The position numbers were made by a program, and so were the translations under genes. Source: Arabidopsis thaliana (taxonomy: Eukaryota > Streptophyta > Magnoliopsida > Brassicales > Brassicaceae). Taken from it: a stretch of 64,000 nt of DNA. The notes under the pieces were generated by a model. It searched no databases. It saw only the letters and a program-made list of their open reading frames with translations, and was not told the DNA's origin. Every line of letters starts with the position of its first letter. The first letter of the stretch is position 1. This document shows positions 46,685 to 60,565 of this stretch, in pieces. Where the stretch lies: NCBI RefSeq assembly GCF_000001735.4, contig NC_003075.7, forward strand, positions 13,331,001 through 13,395,000, read 5' to 3'.

Positions 46685-47504
46685 TTAGGATTGGGTAAAC
46701 ATGTAAGTAGAACATTCACCAACAGGGAAATAATCATCACTCCTACGTCCACCACTCCCTCTCTTGGTGATATAACCCGGATAATGACTCAGCTCGAACT
46801 TCGATTTCTTAAGCAGCTTCAAACCTTCTCCTTTACCCAGCTTCTTTATCCCCCAATCGCTAAATGGATACGTTGTCTTGTGTGTAATATGGATCTCTCC
46901 GTCCTCTTCCAACATCTCCTTAGCGTTCTCAAGAAATCCTCTCACTAACTCTTTGTGGCTCCTGATCCAAAACACAGCATTTTATCATTACATCAGTCCA
47001 AATCATAAACTATATATTATAGTAAGAAAATGAAAGAATATATTTCGTTACTCGATGGCCCTAGAGGACAATTCACGACCAAAGAAACGAGACCCTGCGT
47101 GAGGAAAATTGAAGACAATGCGGTCATAACGTTGCAGACTCAAACTATTATCGAAGCTCATTGTGTGCACGTCAACCTCGTGCTGAATATCACACCCGTA
47201 TCTCTTCAATATGTTTATGTTATCCACCGCATCCATATATTTTATGCTCAGTTCATCTACATGTAAAATTTTATTGATTTAAGTCAATACATTAGTTACG
47301 ACTAGTGATCGATAGATGTATATTATAAATGTTCATATAAAATGGGTTTTACATACCTTCAGAATCGAGAGAGGTCGCAGTTATGTTCATGGCCGAGCCA
47401 AAAGCTGAAGCTAGACATAGTGAGAATGAGAAGTTTCCTTCTCCAACTAGAAGGATTTTGTGTGTGCTACTATAGTGTCTTATCCATTTTTCTGAAATCT
47501 CCAT
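46685..47504 (-). CDS. DUF2431 (Rossmann-fold methyltransferase-like) protein
   Basis: Three exons: 47504-47357, 47256-47052, 46961-46685, summing to 630 nt and 209 aa. The nucleotide-binding-like start is HKILLVGEGNFSFSLCLASA, with YDRIVFNFPHAG in the middle and LVRGFLENAKEMLEEDGEIH and ITHKTTYPFSDWGIKKLG later. This is the DUF2431 pattern (BMT5-like; the yeast member methylates 25S rRNA uridine). Whether the plant protein modifies rRNA is not known to me. Several plant members are fused to a C-terminal domain; this one is short. The frame extends upstream to 47564, but that codon is GTG and the first ATG is at 47504. It lies next to the NAS remnant, as its recalled relative At5g56075 lies next to NAS2. 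I recall At4g26485. Confidence 0.85.
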
Positions 47505-49424
47505 TACATATCTGAAGACTTTGTATTCTATAAACCATATATATATACACTCATATAGAGTCACAACACAAAGGTTGCTTCAGTGTCGTTTAATTTTGGG
47601 TTCATTGTTAAATTCGGCTCTTCGAGTTCTGTGCGTGTTTATATTTCGAACCTAATTGCTTAACCCTTTCATATACCCTTTTCTTGTACTAATAAAACCG
47701 TTTCACATTCAATTCTACTCATAATTAGGATCTTAAATATCGTATTTGAAACTTCAAATTATTACCTTTAATTCGGTATAGAAAACTAGTTTACTCACTG
47801 TAAAATAAAATATCTTGGTCATTCTATGGTTAAACCAAATTATTGCCAATATTAAAACACGTGAGGTTTTATCAAGATATTAGTATATTACTGATTAAAT
47901 ATGAAGTTTTGTTGTTATTCTCATATTTGTTTCAGGTTAGCTCTTATGCTTATCTCTAACTTTCTTCTCTTTGTTTAGAATCGTTTTCACTTAAACTTTT
48001 CCTTCATACTTTTATGCAATCTTACTACAACTCTTACACTCATACTTATAGTAGACTTTCATCTACTACACACACTTGCACACATACTTTCATTTTACCT
48101 CCAGACACTAGACTGACTCACCTACACAAGCAGCACTACTTATGCGTAGACTCCAACAACTCTTAATTAGCTAACTCTTTACCAAAGCAAAATACAGCAT
48201 TTTGCTTATTATTTGGGCCTGACCAAGTTAATGCCCCAATAAAACTTCTTAACCCAAAAGCAAAACAATCTTCTTGTTAACTTTTTTTGTGCTTCATCTG
48301 CTCATTCTTGTCTGTCTCAATTGTAGGATCAATCAAAGGTAGTCAACTTTCAACAAGTTTTTCAGTTGTAATAAGAGTCTCTTTCGCAGTTATCGTTGTA
48401 TTTATTTGTGAACAAAACCTAACTTACTGCCATTACTCTTAATAAAATCCAGGAGTTTGGAATTATCAAATTACTATGGAAAGCATGATCATTGTTAAAA
48501 GACAAAAATGGAATTATTATAACTTTTTCATAGGTAAAAAGCTTTTTCTTAGTGCTGAAGTGTTTTATGGATCCGCAACTAACCACACATTACAACTACC
48601 ACAAAAAGTGAGAAGAAAAAAGAAGCACAATTACCCAAGGAACAAACTCATTTTGATTATCTTCACAACCAAAGATAAAGCCCAAAAATGTTTTTTCAAA
48701 CCTTAGACAAAACCTAAAAGCAACTTAAAGAATAATTTTGTATTCATTTACTTTTTTTTATTTTTTTATTTTTTTCTTTTCTACTCACAATAGTTTTTCA
48801 ATCGAAAATAAAATAAAATTAGGTTAATCAAAAAATTTTTTTTATCTAACATCGTTGTTTTATCATACTAGACATAAAATAGACAGGAAAAAAAACACAT
48901 TGTTTTATCATAGTGTTTTATCATGCATGATGCTTCTAACGATATTGTTTAGATAGGCATTAACTAGAATTTTTAATGAAATTTTTTATTCTTAAAATGT
49001 CAAATAAGTCCTATATTGAAATATTTTTTAATGGTATACTAATTTTTATATCCTTTTCCTAAAATACATAAGACTTTTAAGTTTGTTCAATTAACAAGTA
49101 TCTGTCCCCTGTAATCAATCAAAACCTTTTATCTCAGATTTAATTAGGAAAAGCCACTTGTTAAGAAGAAGGAATATTAAACGAAAACGCATGTAGTTTT
49201 CAAACTTTAATCCACCGAGATTTGCTTTACTAGTTCTTCAAAACGACACGCATGGTCCCACTCATTACAAAAACCAAACCCCATTATGCAAAAGCTCTCT
49301 TCTTTTGCCCAAACTCTCGCTTTCCCTTTTTTACACACAACAAAAAACAAAAGTTCTGTTATTTTCCTATTTAATCCATAACCATTACACATTTCCAATT
49401 TTCCTTTCATTGATCACATAACTC
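47505..49424. other. intergenic region upstream of the DUF2431 and NHL genes
   Basis: About 1.9 kb between divergent starts. The left end is the DUF2431 promoter. 47940-48130 is pyrimidine-rich with repeated actt/acac elements. The ORF at 48476-48706 (76 aa) is basic and without a domain. The right ~200 bp are the promoter and leader of the NHL gene. Confidence 0.45.
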
Positions 49425-50231
49425 ATGCCAAATCTACCTCATCTTCCTCCTCCACCGCAGTTGCAACCGCCCGAAACGCCATCATGGGAAACACCATCGT
49501 CTGTATGGTATACTCCAAGAACCACACCATGGAGAACACCACAGAGCACACAATCCACACCAGTTGGCCAAATGGTCTTAACAAAGCCAGCAACGGTTAG
49601 ATTCAACGGTCTTGATGCAGAGCCGAGGAAAGATAGGGTGATTCTCCGTCAGCCAAGGAGTAGCAGGACCAGTCTCTGGATATGGTGTGTTGCCGGTTTC
49701 TGTTTTGTGTTCAGCCTTTTGCTTATCTTTTTTGCGATTGCCACTTTGATAGTGTTTCTTGCGATTAGACCAAGAATACCTGTTTTCGACATCCCAAACG
49801 CAAACCTACACACGATCTACTTCGACACGCCGGAGTTTTTCAACGGCGATTTGTCCATGCTGGTGAATTTCACTAACCCTAATAAGAAGATAGAAGTGAA
49901 GTTTGAGAAGCTTCGGATTGAGCTCTTCTTCTTCAATAGATTGATTGCAGCGCAAGTGGTCCAGCCATTCTTGCAGAAAAAGCATGAGACGAGGTTGGAA
50001 CCAATCCGTTTGATCTCTAGTTTGGTAGGCTTGCCTGTAAACCACGCGGTGGAACTCAGGAGACAGCTGGAAAACAACAAGATAGAATATGAGATTAGAG
50101 GTACCTTCAAAGTCAAAGCTCATTTTGGAATGATTCATTACTCTTATCAGCTGCACGGGAGGTGCCAACTTCAGATGACCGGTCCACCAACCGGAATCCT
50201 GATTTCTCGTAATTGCACGACGAAGAAATGA
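49425..50231 (+). CDS. NHL / LEA-2 domain membrane protein
   Basis: A single exon encodes 268 aa. The first ~80 residues are Pro/Thr-rich (LPPPPQLQPPETPSWETPSS, WYTPRTTPWRTPQST) and cytosolic by topology. One transmembrane helix lies at about residues 84-112 (WIWCVAGFCFVFSLLLIFFA). The LEA-2 (NDR1/HIN1-like) domain follows: PRIPVFDIPNANLHTIYFD, LVNFTNPNKKIEVKFEKLRI, RNCTTKK at the end. NHL proteins sit in the plasma membrane, and some act in pathogen response; the role of this one is unknown. Such proteins are often annotated as late embryogenesis abundant hydroxyproline-rich glycoproteins. I recall At4g26490 with paralogue At5g56050. Confidence 0.92.
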   Translation: MPNLPHLPPPPQLQPPETPSWETPSSVWYTPRTTPWRTPQSTQSTPVGQMVLTKPATVRFNGLDAEPRKDRVILRQPRSSRTSLWIWCVAGFCFVFSLLLIFFAIATLIVFLAIRPRIPVFDIPNANLHTIYFDTPEFFNGDLSMLVNFTNPNKKIEVKFEKLRIELFFFNRLIAAQVVQPFLQKKHETRLEPIRLISSLVGLPVNHAVELRRQLENNKIEYEIRGTFKVKAHFGMIHYSYQLHGRCQLQMTGPPTGILISRNCTTKK

Positions 50232-51455
50232 AAAAGAATACGGTACAGTTCTCTGAGTCAGTAGTCATCTTCAAAGTCTTTAGCTTTGGCATGTTTATTC
50301 AACTATATTTCTATTTGCTTACCCACAACTTGTATAAAAGAAAAAGACCTAGTGAACTCTATCCAAGAACCGAGATCGGAGTTTGTACTATTTCCAAGAT
50401 AAAGAAACTGGAAAGATATTATCTTTCTATGAAGCAGATCCATAATTGATCCACAAGACACAGTGCCAAGACCAATGTTGTATTTTAATACAGTTCAACA
50501 TACCTGAACCACCAGAGAAAAGAATTAAGACCAAAAGCAAAAGAGGTACAAGCATTAGATGCCTATGTTGGTTCCCTTTAGGACTTAAAGTAATCAAAAT
50601 CAGTAAAACACACAAGAAGAAGCTTAACCATTTTTTAGCATATACCAACACAGAGGATTTTAATATTCAAAATCTCAACTTTGATCAAAAAAAAAAAAAA
50701 AAAAAAGATACAATGGTCTCAGGAAAGAAAAGTTGCAGAAATTGGTTGGCTAAAACCACAGCTGGTTTCACTAGACAGGTATGTAAAGCTGATTGTATAT
50801 AAAACCCCACAAGTCTCAGCTAATGGGGCTTTAAGAAACATCACATGTCTAACGGTAGACTGAAACAGGGATCATCTGAAACTCCTTTCACATTTTTTAC
50901 TTATTTTATCAGAAAGAAGTAAAGCAACCAAATCTCTTTCTTTTTTTCTGTAGTCCCTCAAACCAACTTGCATCACTTGATTAGACAATACCAACTTTGA
51001 GTATCTAGATTCTAGAAGAATTAAAAAATGAACAAGAAACTTCGCATGTCTAATGGTGGCATGAATATAGTACCATTTTTCTCCCCAAATTCCTTTTTCG
51101 CTTTCCCTAGGTGCTGTGATCTTTCTAACGATTCAAACTTAGCCAAATGGACAACAACCTTGAGCATTCTCTCTATTCATCTCTCAAAGCGTAGGTACAA
51201 AACTTAATATCAGGAAACCATATCAAAACAAAAAAGACCTTGACCCTCATAAGATAAAGGGAAATCAGTTTGAAAATGGTGAATCATGTGGCGATTGGCG
51301 AAAACATTATTTATATCCTTCAATATCTATCTCTCATTTAACACAATCCTGATCGAGCTCTTAACATTATTAGAAGGTCCAGAGAACAATATCCAAAGCA
51401 AATGGACCAAAAGAAGTAAAAGAATCAGGACCTGACTTCTTCCAATGTTACACCC
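50232..51455. other. convergent spacer between NHL gene and SUFE1
   Basis: About 1.2 kb. It holds both 3' UTRs and a poly-A tract of about 20 bases at 50686-50706. The short ORFs here (50446-50802 and others) show no domain or codon pattern of a gene. Confidence 0.5.
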
Positions 51456-52571
51456 TCAAACCTCAGCAGGAGTCTTTGCCACAATAGAGAGAGCATGTAA
51501 CCCGCTCTTCAACTCATCTTGCAACAAGTCATATATCAGCCTATGTCTCTTGACCAAGCTTTTACCTTGGAAAGCATCCGAAACGATTCGCAAGTTGAAA
51601 TGTGTTTCCCCATCATCACCAGCACTACCTCTAACAGCGGCATGTCCTGCGTGCTGGTAAGAAACATCTTCAACTTCTAACTCAACAGGATCTAGCTCCT
51701 TCTCCAATTTCTCTCTTATCCTCATCCCTCTACTCCCTAAAGCAACAACATTTGACCCACTCTCAGAATCATCAATCTTTTCTGTTCCCAAATCCTCAAC
51801 TAGATCAGGTTTAGACTCCAAATCCACCTCCGGAACATTAGCTTCGTCCTTAGTCTCAGGAATAGACACAAAGCTGGATTCTGAACTCTCTCCAGAACTT
51901 GAATCTTCCTCACCTTTGACTTCCAAATGAAGAGCCTTTTTCTGCATCAGCTTAAGCATATTAAGTAATCCATTGTTTCTAGAAGGAGACAGACTCTGCT
52001 GCAACCCGAGAAGAACAGCGAAATCAGGTGTTATCCTCAAAATCTCAGGGACAGGTCTTCCAGATAAACCCTTGACTAATAGAGCAGCTAACCCTTTAGT
52101 GAGAACCGAATCAGAATCAGCTTCATACACAACATTACGTTCCTCATCAAAGAAAGCCCTAACCCAAACCTGAGAAACACATCCTTCTACTTTATTCTCC
52201 CTCGTCTTGAATTGAGAATCGAGAGGTGTCAGATTCTTCCCGTAGAACATAAGCTGCTCGTATTTAGCCTTTGGCTCTTGTACCGATTGGAAAAGCTTGA
52301 CGATCTCTTGTAGCTTCGGTGGAAGCTCTTCGATTGGTTGAAGGTCTCCATAGCTCGACGGAGATGATGAAGCCGATGGTGGAGGAACAATCCCGGTTGA
52401 AATTTTCTGGAAAGTGATGATCGTCCGGCGAAAGGAAGGAACTTCCGACGGTTTTAGTGGTCGTAGAAGAAGGGTTTTGGCCGGATAATGGATTGAAGAA
52501 AACAAGGTCCGTTTGAATGGGATTAAACGAAGCGAGGAAGCGCAACAAGAAGAAGACATCGCTGCTGCCAT
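51456..52571 (-). CDS. SUFE1: SufE-BolA fusion, cysteine desulfurase activator
   Basis: A single exon encodes 371 aa. Residues 1-75 are Ser/Arg/Pro-rich without a fold, a transit peptide. The SufE domain (about 80-215) contains LPPKLQEIVKLFQSVQEPKA and the sulfur-accepting Cys in NKVEGCVSQVWV. A Ser/Glu-rich linker follows. The C-terminal BolA domain (about 285-371) reads MRIREKLEKELDPVELEVED, HAGHAAVRGSAGDDGETHFN and LVKRHRLIYDLLQDEL. SufE stimulates NFS-type cysteine desulfurases in Fe-S cluster assembly, and BolA pairs with monothiol glutaredoxins. Known work places this protein (CpSufE, At4g26500) in plastids and mitochondria. An open frame reaches 52661, but the ATG at 52571 starts MAAAMSSSCCASS and gives the known length. 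Confidence 0.96.
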   Translation of the reverse strand: MAAAMSSSCCASSLRLIPFKRTLFSSIHYPAKTLLLRPLKPSEVPSFRRTIITFQKISTGIVPPPSASSSPSSYGDLQPIEELPPKLQEIVKLFQSVQEPKAKYEQLMFYGKNLTPLDSQFKTRENKVEGCVSQVWVRAFFDEERNVVYEADSDSVLTKGLAALLVKGLSGRPVPEILRITPDFAVLLGLQQSLSPSRNNGLLNMLKLMQKKALHLEVKGEEDSSSGESSESSFVSIPETKDEANVPEVDLESKPDLVEDLGTEKIDDSESGSNVVALGSRGMRIREKLEKELDPVELEVEDVSYQHAGHAAVRGSAGDDGETHFNLRIVSDAFQGKSLVKRHRLIYDLLQDELKSGLHALSIVAKTPAEV

Positions 52572-53502
52572 AGTCGCGAACTTGAAACTTCGAGAGAGAC
52601 TGAGATGATGATGAAAGCTCTCCTTCTTCACTTTTTCTGAGTCAAAAACCAATACCGCCAATTAGGTAGTAACCGGGAATTAAACCGGGAATGTACCAAA
52701 ATCCAAAAATTAGATGTAAAATCAATTGTGGGGTTGATTATGAATAATTAGAAAGTATACGACTCTTTTCATAAATAAGGAAAAGAAAAAGATATCTAGA
52801 TTTTTTTTGTTTTGTTTTGAAGCATCGTCTTCCTGGTTCTTCGTTCTCTTGCGTTCGTCACCTCAAACACGTCCGCCATTATTATATATCAAATCAATCA
52901 TGTCCGAATCCAGCTTTTACCAATGTAAGCAATTAAATTAAATTAAATAAAAACACTTTTATCAAATTTAATCAAATTAAAAAACTGTCCCTTTCTTATC
53001 TGAGATTCTATTGTTTCTGTCTACTTCCACAGAAAGAAACTGCATCTCCGTTTTTTTTTCTGATTTGAGGCTTTCCTTAGATCCTTGAGAGCAAAACTGA
53101 ATCTGGGTAATTTTAAAAATCTCATTTTTACGACTTATCTCTTTTGAACGATCTGTTTTTTCATGTAAGTACGATTTCACCTCGAGATGATCGATCATTG
53201 CTCTTCTGGTTCTTCCATGTTTGATTAAATGTTATAACTTGAGGGTTTTGTTTCTTTTGGATTGTTCTCGCATTTGTTGATCTATGGTTATCAAAAGAGT
53301 TTGGATTTACAGTTTTTGGTTGCAGCTGAAATTTTTCACTCTTTTCTTCTCTGTTTTGCTGGATAAAGTTGGATTTGATTCACATTGTTGTTTAGAATCT
53401 AGATGAAGTTGTAAGATTCCTTGTATTGTGTTTGCTTATGCATGATTGTGATAAAGATTTAAGTTATTTTACCAATGTACAATGTCCAGAATTGTCGTCG
53501 GG
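52572..53502. promoter_or_regulatory. divergent region between SUFE1 and UKL4
   Basis: About 930 bp between opposite starts. The right part is a UKL4 leader; the acceptor tgtccag directly before 53489 indicates a 5' UTR intron, with a first exon probably around 52820-53110. No TATA box could be assigned. Confidence 0.45.
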
Positions 53503-56920
<3,418 letters not shown>

Positions 56921-57675
56921 GCCACTGTGTTCCTGCAGCATTAGTTGTCCCATCCATGTCCTGCATAGCAGTTTACTGATGCATTCACCATCCTATTCTC
57001 TACAACGGCTACACAAACTATCAAAGGAATCACCTTTAACTTTGTTGGTTTTCCCATTTAAACCCCCTCAAGGTGTTGGGAACAGTTTTGTTTACTTATA
57101 AATGCCCAAGTGAGGGGTTGATCGATCCCGGGACTTGGGATTCGGTGTACCATATATAATTACCCTTGGAACTCTTGATAATTCATCTACAACTCTTGTG
57201 TACCATATATAAATATCCTTGGAACCCTTGATACTCCATAAGCATAATACATTTGGCTTCGAAAGGAACATGTGGGCCAATGGTTGCACCACCTCTGTTG
57301 TCATCTCATGAATTCAGGTTCGGACCTGGTCTCTCTCTCTCCCAAGTGGGAGGTATATGAACGGCCCAATTATGACAAAAGGAAAGAAAATTATATTTGG
57401 CTTCAATGTCCAATATATCTAAGTTTGGTGGTGACTTATGTTGGTTGAAGTGTGAGAGAGGTATTATAGAAAATACTCTGCTCGTTCTCCTCCACATATC
57501 CAAGACTTTGGAGATAATGCTGGTATCCTTGGCTAGCATTTGGTAGTGTCGAAGCAATCATTCCTCGGGCTCTCCTTTCTAACTGCATTCCTAGAAAATA
57601 TTACCCTAAAGGCCTTTGTCTTGGCATCCTCGTCCTCTTCAGCAGGAACTCATCTGTCTTGGAAGAATTATTACC
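56921..57675. other. UKL4-FBA7 spacer with internal short repeats
   Basis: About 750 bp. It contains a local direct repeat with gtgtaccatatataa at about 57146 and 57200, each followed by a ccttggaac/cttgata stretch. Tracts such as ggttcggacctggtctctctctctcccaagtgggagg near 57318 recur upstream of FBA5. The right end is the FBA7 promoter and leader. Confidence 0.55.
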
Positions 57676-59191
57676 ATGTCTGCTTTTGTCAGCAAATACG
57701 AAGGTAAGTACACTTAATATGCACTCTTCTCTTCGTGTTCCAGTAATCTTCAGTTCTCCATTTTATGTGCTTTCTGAGTTCAGATGAGCTGATCAAGACG
57801 GCCAAGTACATTGCAACGCCGGGAAGGGGCATTTTGGCGGCAGATGAGAGCACAGAAACCATTGGGAAACGATTCGCCGGAATCAATGTTGAGAACACTG
57901 AGTCCAACCGCCAAGCTTACCGTGAGCTCCTCTTCACTTCCCCTGGCAGTTACCCTTGCCTCTCTGGTGTTATACTCTTCGAGGAAACCCTCTACCAGAA
58001 AACCTCTGATGGCAAACCCTTCGTCGATCTCCTCATGGTCCGTCTCGGAAAAAGCAAACTCCAGCTCTAGTCTTAGTCATTGGGTCCAAGAGTTGCAGAG
58101 TTGAAGCTCTTGACATGACCCAAATGGAACTTACTGTTTCAGTTTGGATCTGATTTTTCTTTGGATCAGGAGAACGGTGTTATCCCCGGAATCAAAGTGG
58201 ACAAGGGTTTGGTTGATCTAGCAGGGACCAACGGCGAGACCACTACTCAAGGTCTAGACTCGCTTGGTGCACGGTGTCAGCAGTATTACGAGGCAGGAGC
58301 CCGGTTTGCTAAATGGCGTGCATTCTTCAAGATTGGGGCCACCGAGCCAAGCGTTCTCTCCATCCAAGAGGACGCCAGGGTGCTAGCCCGCTATGCCATC
58401 ATCTGCCAGGAGAATGGACTTGTCCCGATCGTCGAGCCAGAGGTGCTGACAGGTGGGAGCCACGACATCAAGAAATGTGCGGCGGTGACTGAGACGGTTC
58501 TTGCTGCCGTGTTCAAGGCCTTGAACTACCACCATGTCCTCCTCGAAGGCACTCTGCTTAAACCTAACATGGTCACTCCCGGCTCCGACAGCCCAAAGGT
58601 ATCCAAACTAGATGTTGCAATCCGGTTTTGTTTTGGAGTCGTTGTTTTATTGGTCTTATATTTTGAAACTGAAACCACAACCAAACTGTATCGGTGTGAT
58701 GCTATTTTATTTAAATTTACATGCCCGGTCCTTACGTAACCACAATCAAATGAATCACAGAGACATCAATACCTCGAAATGCAACGTTAATTTGCTACAA
58801 AACGCTAAAATAGTTCTTCTTACAGGTTGCACCGGAACTAATTGCGGAATACACGGTGACTGCTCTGCGCCGCACAGTCCCACCAGCTATTCCGGGAATC
58901 GTGTTCCTCTCAGGCATACAGCGCGAAGAGCAAGCGACACTAAATCTAAACGCAATGAACAAGCTTGATGTGTTGAAGCCATGGACGCTCACTTTCTCTT
59001 TTGGCGGAGCCCTCCAGCAAAGTGCTATCAAGGCTTGGGCCGGTAAGCCCGAGAACGTAGCCAAAGCTCAGGCCAAGTTCCTGACCAGGTGCAAGGCTAA
59101 CAAGGACGCTACCCTCGGGAAATACACCGGCTGGGCTTCTGGTGACTCGGCCGCTTTCGAGAACTTGGTTGTGATAGGATACAGGTACTAG
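57676..59191 (+). CDS. FBA7: class I fructose-bisphosphate aldolase, cytosolic type (FBA7)
   Basis: Four exons: 57676-57703, 57784-58037, 58170-58598, 58826-59191, summing to 1077 nt and 358 aa. Class I aldolases split fructose-1,6-bisphosphate through a Lys Schiff base. The Schiff-base region [19 protein letters not shown] with the catalytic Glu, ILAADEST and ARFAKWR are present, and the C-terminal Tyr (GYRY) is kept. No transit peptide is present. Several positions that are conserved in the family and in neighbouring FBA5 differ: STGTIGKR reads [18 protein letters not shown] reads [20 protein letters not shown] reads [10 protein letters not shown], and DHHVLLEG reads YHHVLLEG. The Arg and Gly in these places bind substrate phosphate in known structures, so activity may be weak. 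The second intron has a GTCCGT donor. I recall At4g26520. Confidence 0.94.
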
Positions 59192-59424
59192 GATCCTTTG
59201 AGAACGGGCGTTTGCCTTTGATGCGGTTTGAGTAGATATCTAATGTTTCGTGTGTGTTTTAACTGTTTGAATGTTCAATTTTGCAGACTGCTAATAATTG
59301 TTATTTTCCGGTTACTGTCAAACTATCCATGTGAAATTCACGTTTTGAAAAGCTAATAATAATGTTTTTATTGTATGAGAATAAATTTAGAAAACTAAAA
59401 ATTGTTAAGGACATATTACAAGAT
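59192..59424. other. FBA7 3' region and duplication junction
   Basis: The FBA7 3' UTR, followed by about 130 bp of AT-rich DNA without a counterpart in unit 2. The junction of the two duplicated units lies here. Confidence 0.5.
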
Positions 59425-59499
59425 ATCTCCTCTTTTCGCTTTGCTCTAGTGCACATTGTTAGCCAATTCAAACACACTTGAAGTGCTTAATGACACTGA

Positions 59500-59850
59500 A
59501 ATTGAATATGATCTTGTCCGGAAACACAGCGGCTGAAGCTATCAACCTTCTTATAAGCAATGGGCGTACTTGAGGGAAACATCATATTTTTAAACCTTGT
59601 CTCAGTAAGCTAACACACACCCCTTGTGATTACTTATCCATGTTTATCCACAAGAATGCAGTTGGATTGAGATATTTTCTTCTTTGTTGAAATCAGGCCT
59701 CAAGGTGTTCATGTGGTCTGCAAAAAAATTCCCAAAAATAAAGATAGTGACATCTGAAATCGATAATGGATTAGACGAAGAGTTTCGTGTTATTCCTTGG
59801 TATGGGCGGGTTTGGGGACAGATATTTTGGCACAGACGAGGACTAGGCCA
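59500..59850 (+). pseudogene. UKL4 3'-end copy (last two exons)
   Basis: Matches UKL4 exon 13 (about 59508-59607) and exon 14 (about 59697-59848). Exon 14 still reads QGVHVVCKK-like and IVTSEIDNGLDEEFRVIP. Exon 13 carries an extra base (aagcaatgggcg against aagcaagggcg), exon 14 lacks the first gcac of its start, and it has an extra A in the AAAAAA run and an extra T after attcc. It has no kinase part or promoter of its own and cannot make UKL4. Confidence 0.88.
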
Positions 59851-60565
59851 CTGTGGTCCTGCAGCATTAGGTGTCCCTTCCATGTCCTGCATTACATTTT
59901 ATTGATGGATTCATCACCCTATCTACTACAACGGCTACACAAACTATGAAGAGTTTTGTTTACTAATAAATGCCCAAGTGAGGGGTCGATCGAACCCGGG
60001 ACACGTTTTTCAGTTTACCATATAGAATTATCCTTGGAACCCTTGATACTCCATAAAACATCACCACCTCTGTTGTCATCTCATGAATCCAGGTTCAAAC
60101 CTAGTCTCTCTCTCCCTAGTGGGAGGTATATGGCCACTGGGCCAATGATGACAAAATGCAAAAAAAATAAAATACATTTGGGTTCATTATCTAAAATATC
60201 TCTTGTGTTTGTAAGTTTTGGTTGCACACTCGTGTGGTTGAAGTGTGTGTGAGAGGTACTATACAATACACTCTGCTTTTGTTTTGTACCTATCTCTTTC
60301 TCTTCTCCACATATCCAAGACTTTGGGGATAAAGCTGAGATCATTGGTTGCCATTTGGTTGTGTAGAAGCAATCACCCATTTGCTTTATCCGAGGTTGAT
60401 AAATTTCCTCGGGTTCTCCTTCTGACACGTATGACAAATTCTAATAGTATATTCCTCGTAGATATTACCTATATATTCTCAATAGTTGCAGGTACTTAAG
60501 GCTTTGTCTTGGCATCCTCGTCCTCTTCAGCAAAACTCGTCTCTCTTGCACTCCAAAAAGCAACC
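59851..60565. other. spacer and promoter of FBA5
   Basis: About 700 bp duplicated from the UKL4-FBA7 spacer with indels. The closest TATA-like sequence is ctatacaata at about 60260, and a CT-rich leader (about 60280-60560) precedes the ATG. Nothing else recognised. Confidence 0.45.

Noticed and set aside
48476-48706. 76-residue ORF in the DUF2431-NHL spacer
   Set aside because: No domain, no signal peptide, biased AT-rich composition; expected by chance in such DNA.
50686-50706. Poly-A run as the tail of a retroposed gene copy
   Set aside because: No gene copy or target duplication was seen next to it; similar runs at 5259-5281 and 18762-18782 lie in a leader/promoter and an intron.
52572-52661. 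30-residue N-terminal extension of SUFE1
   Set aside because: The ATG at 52571 begins a normal transit peptide and gives 371 aa; the extension has no supporting feature.
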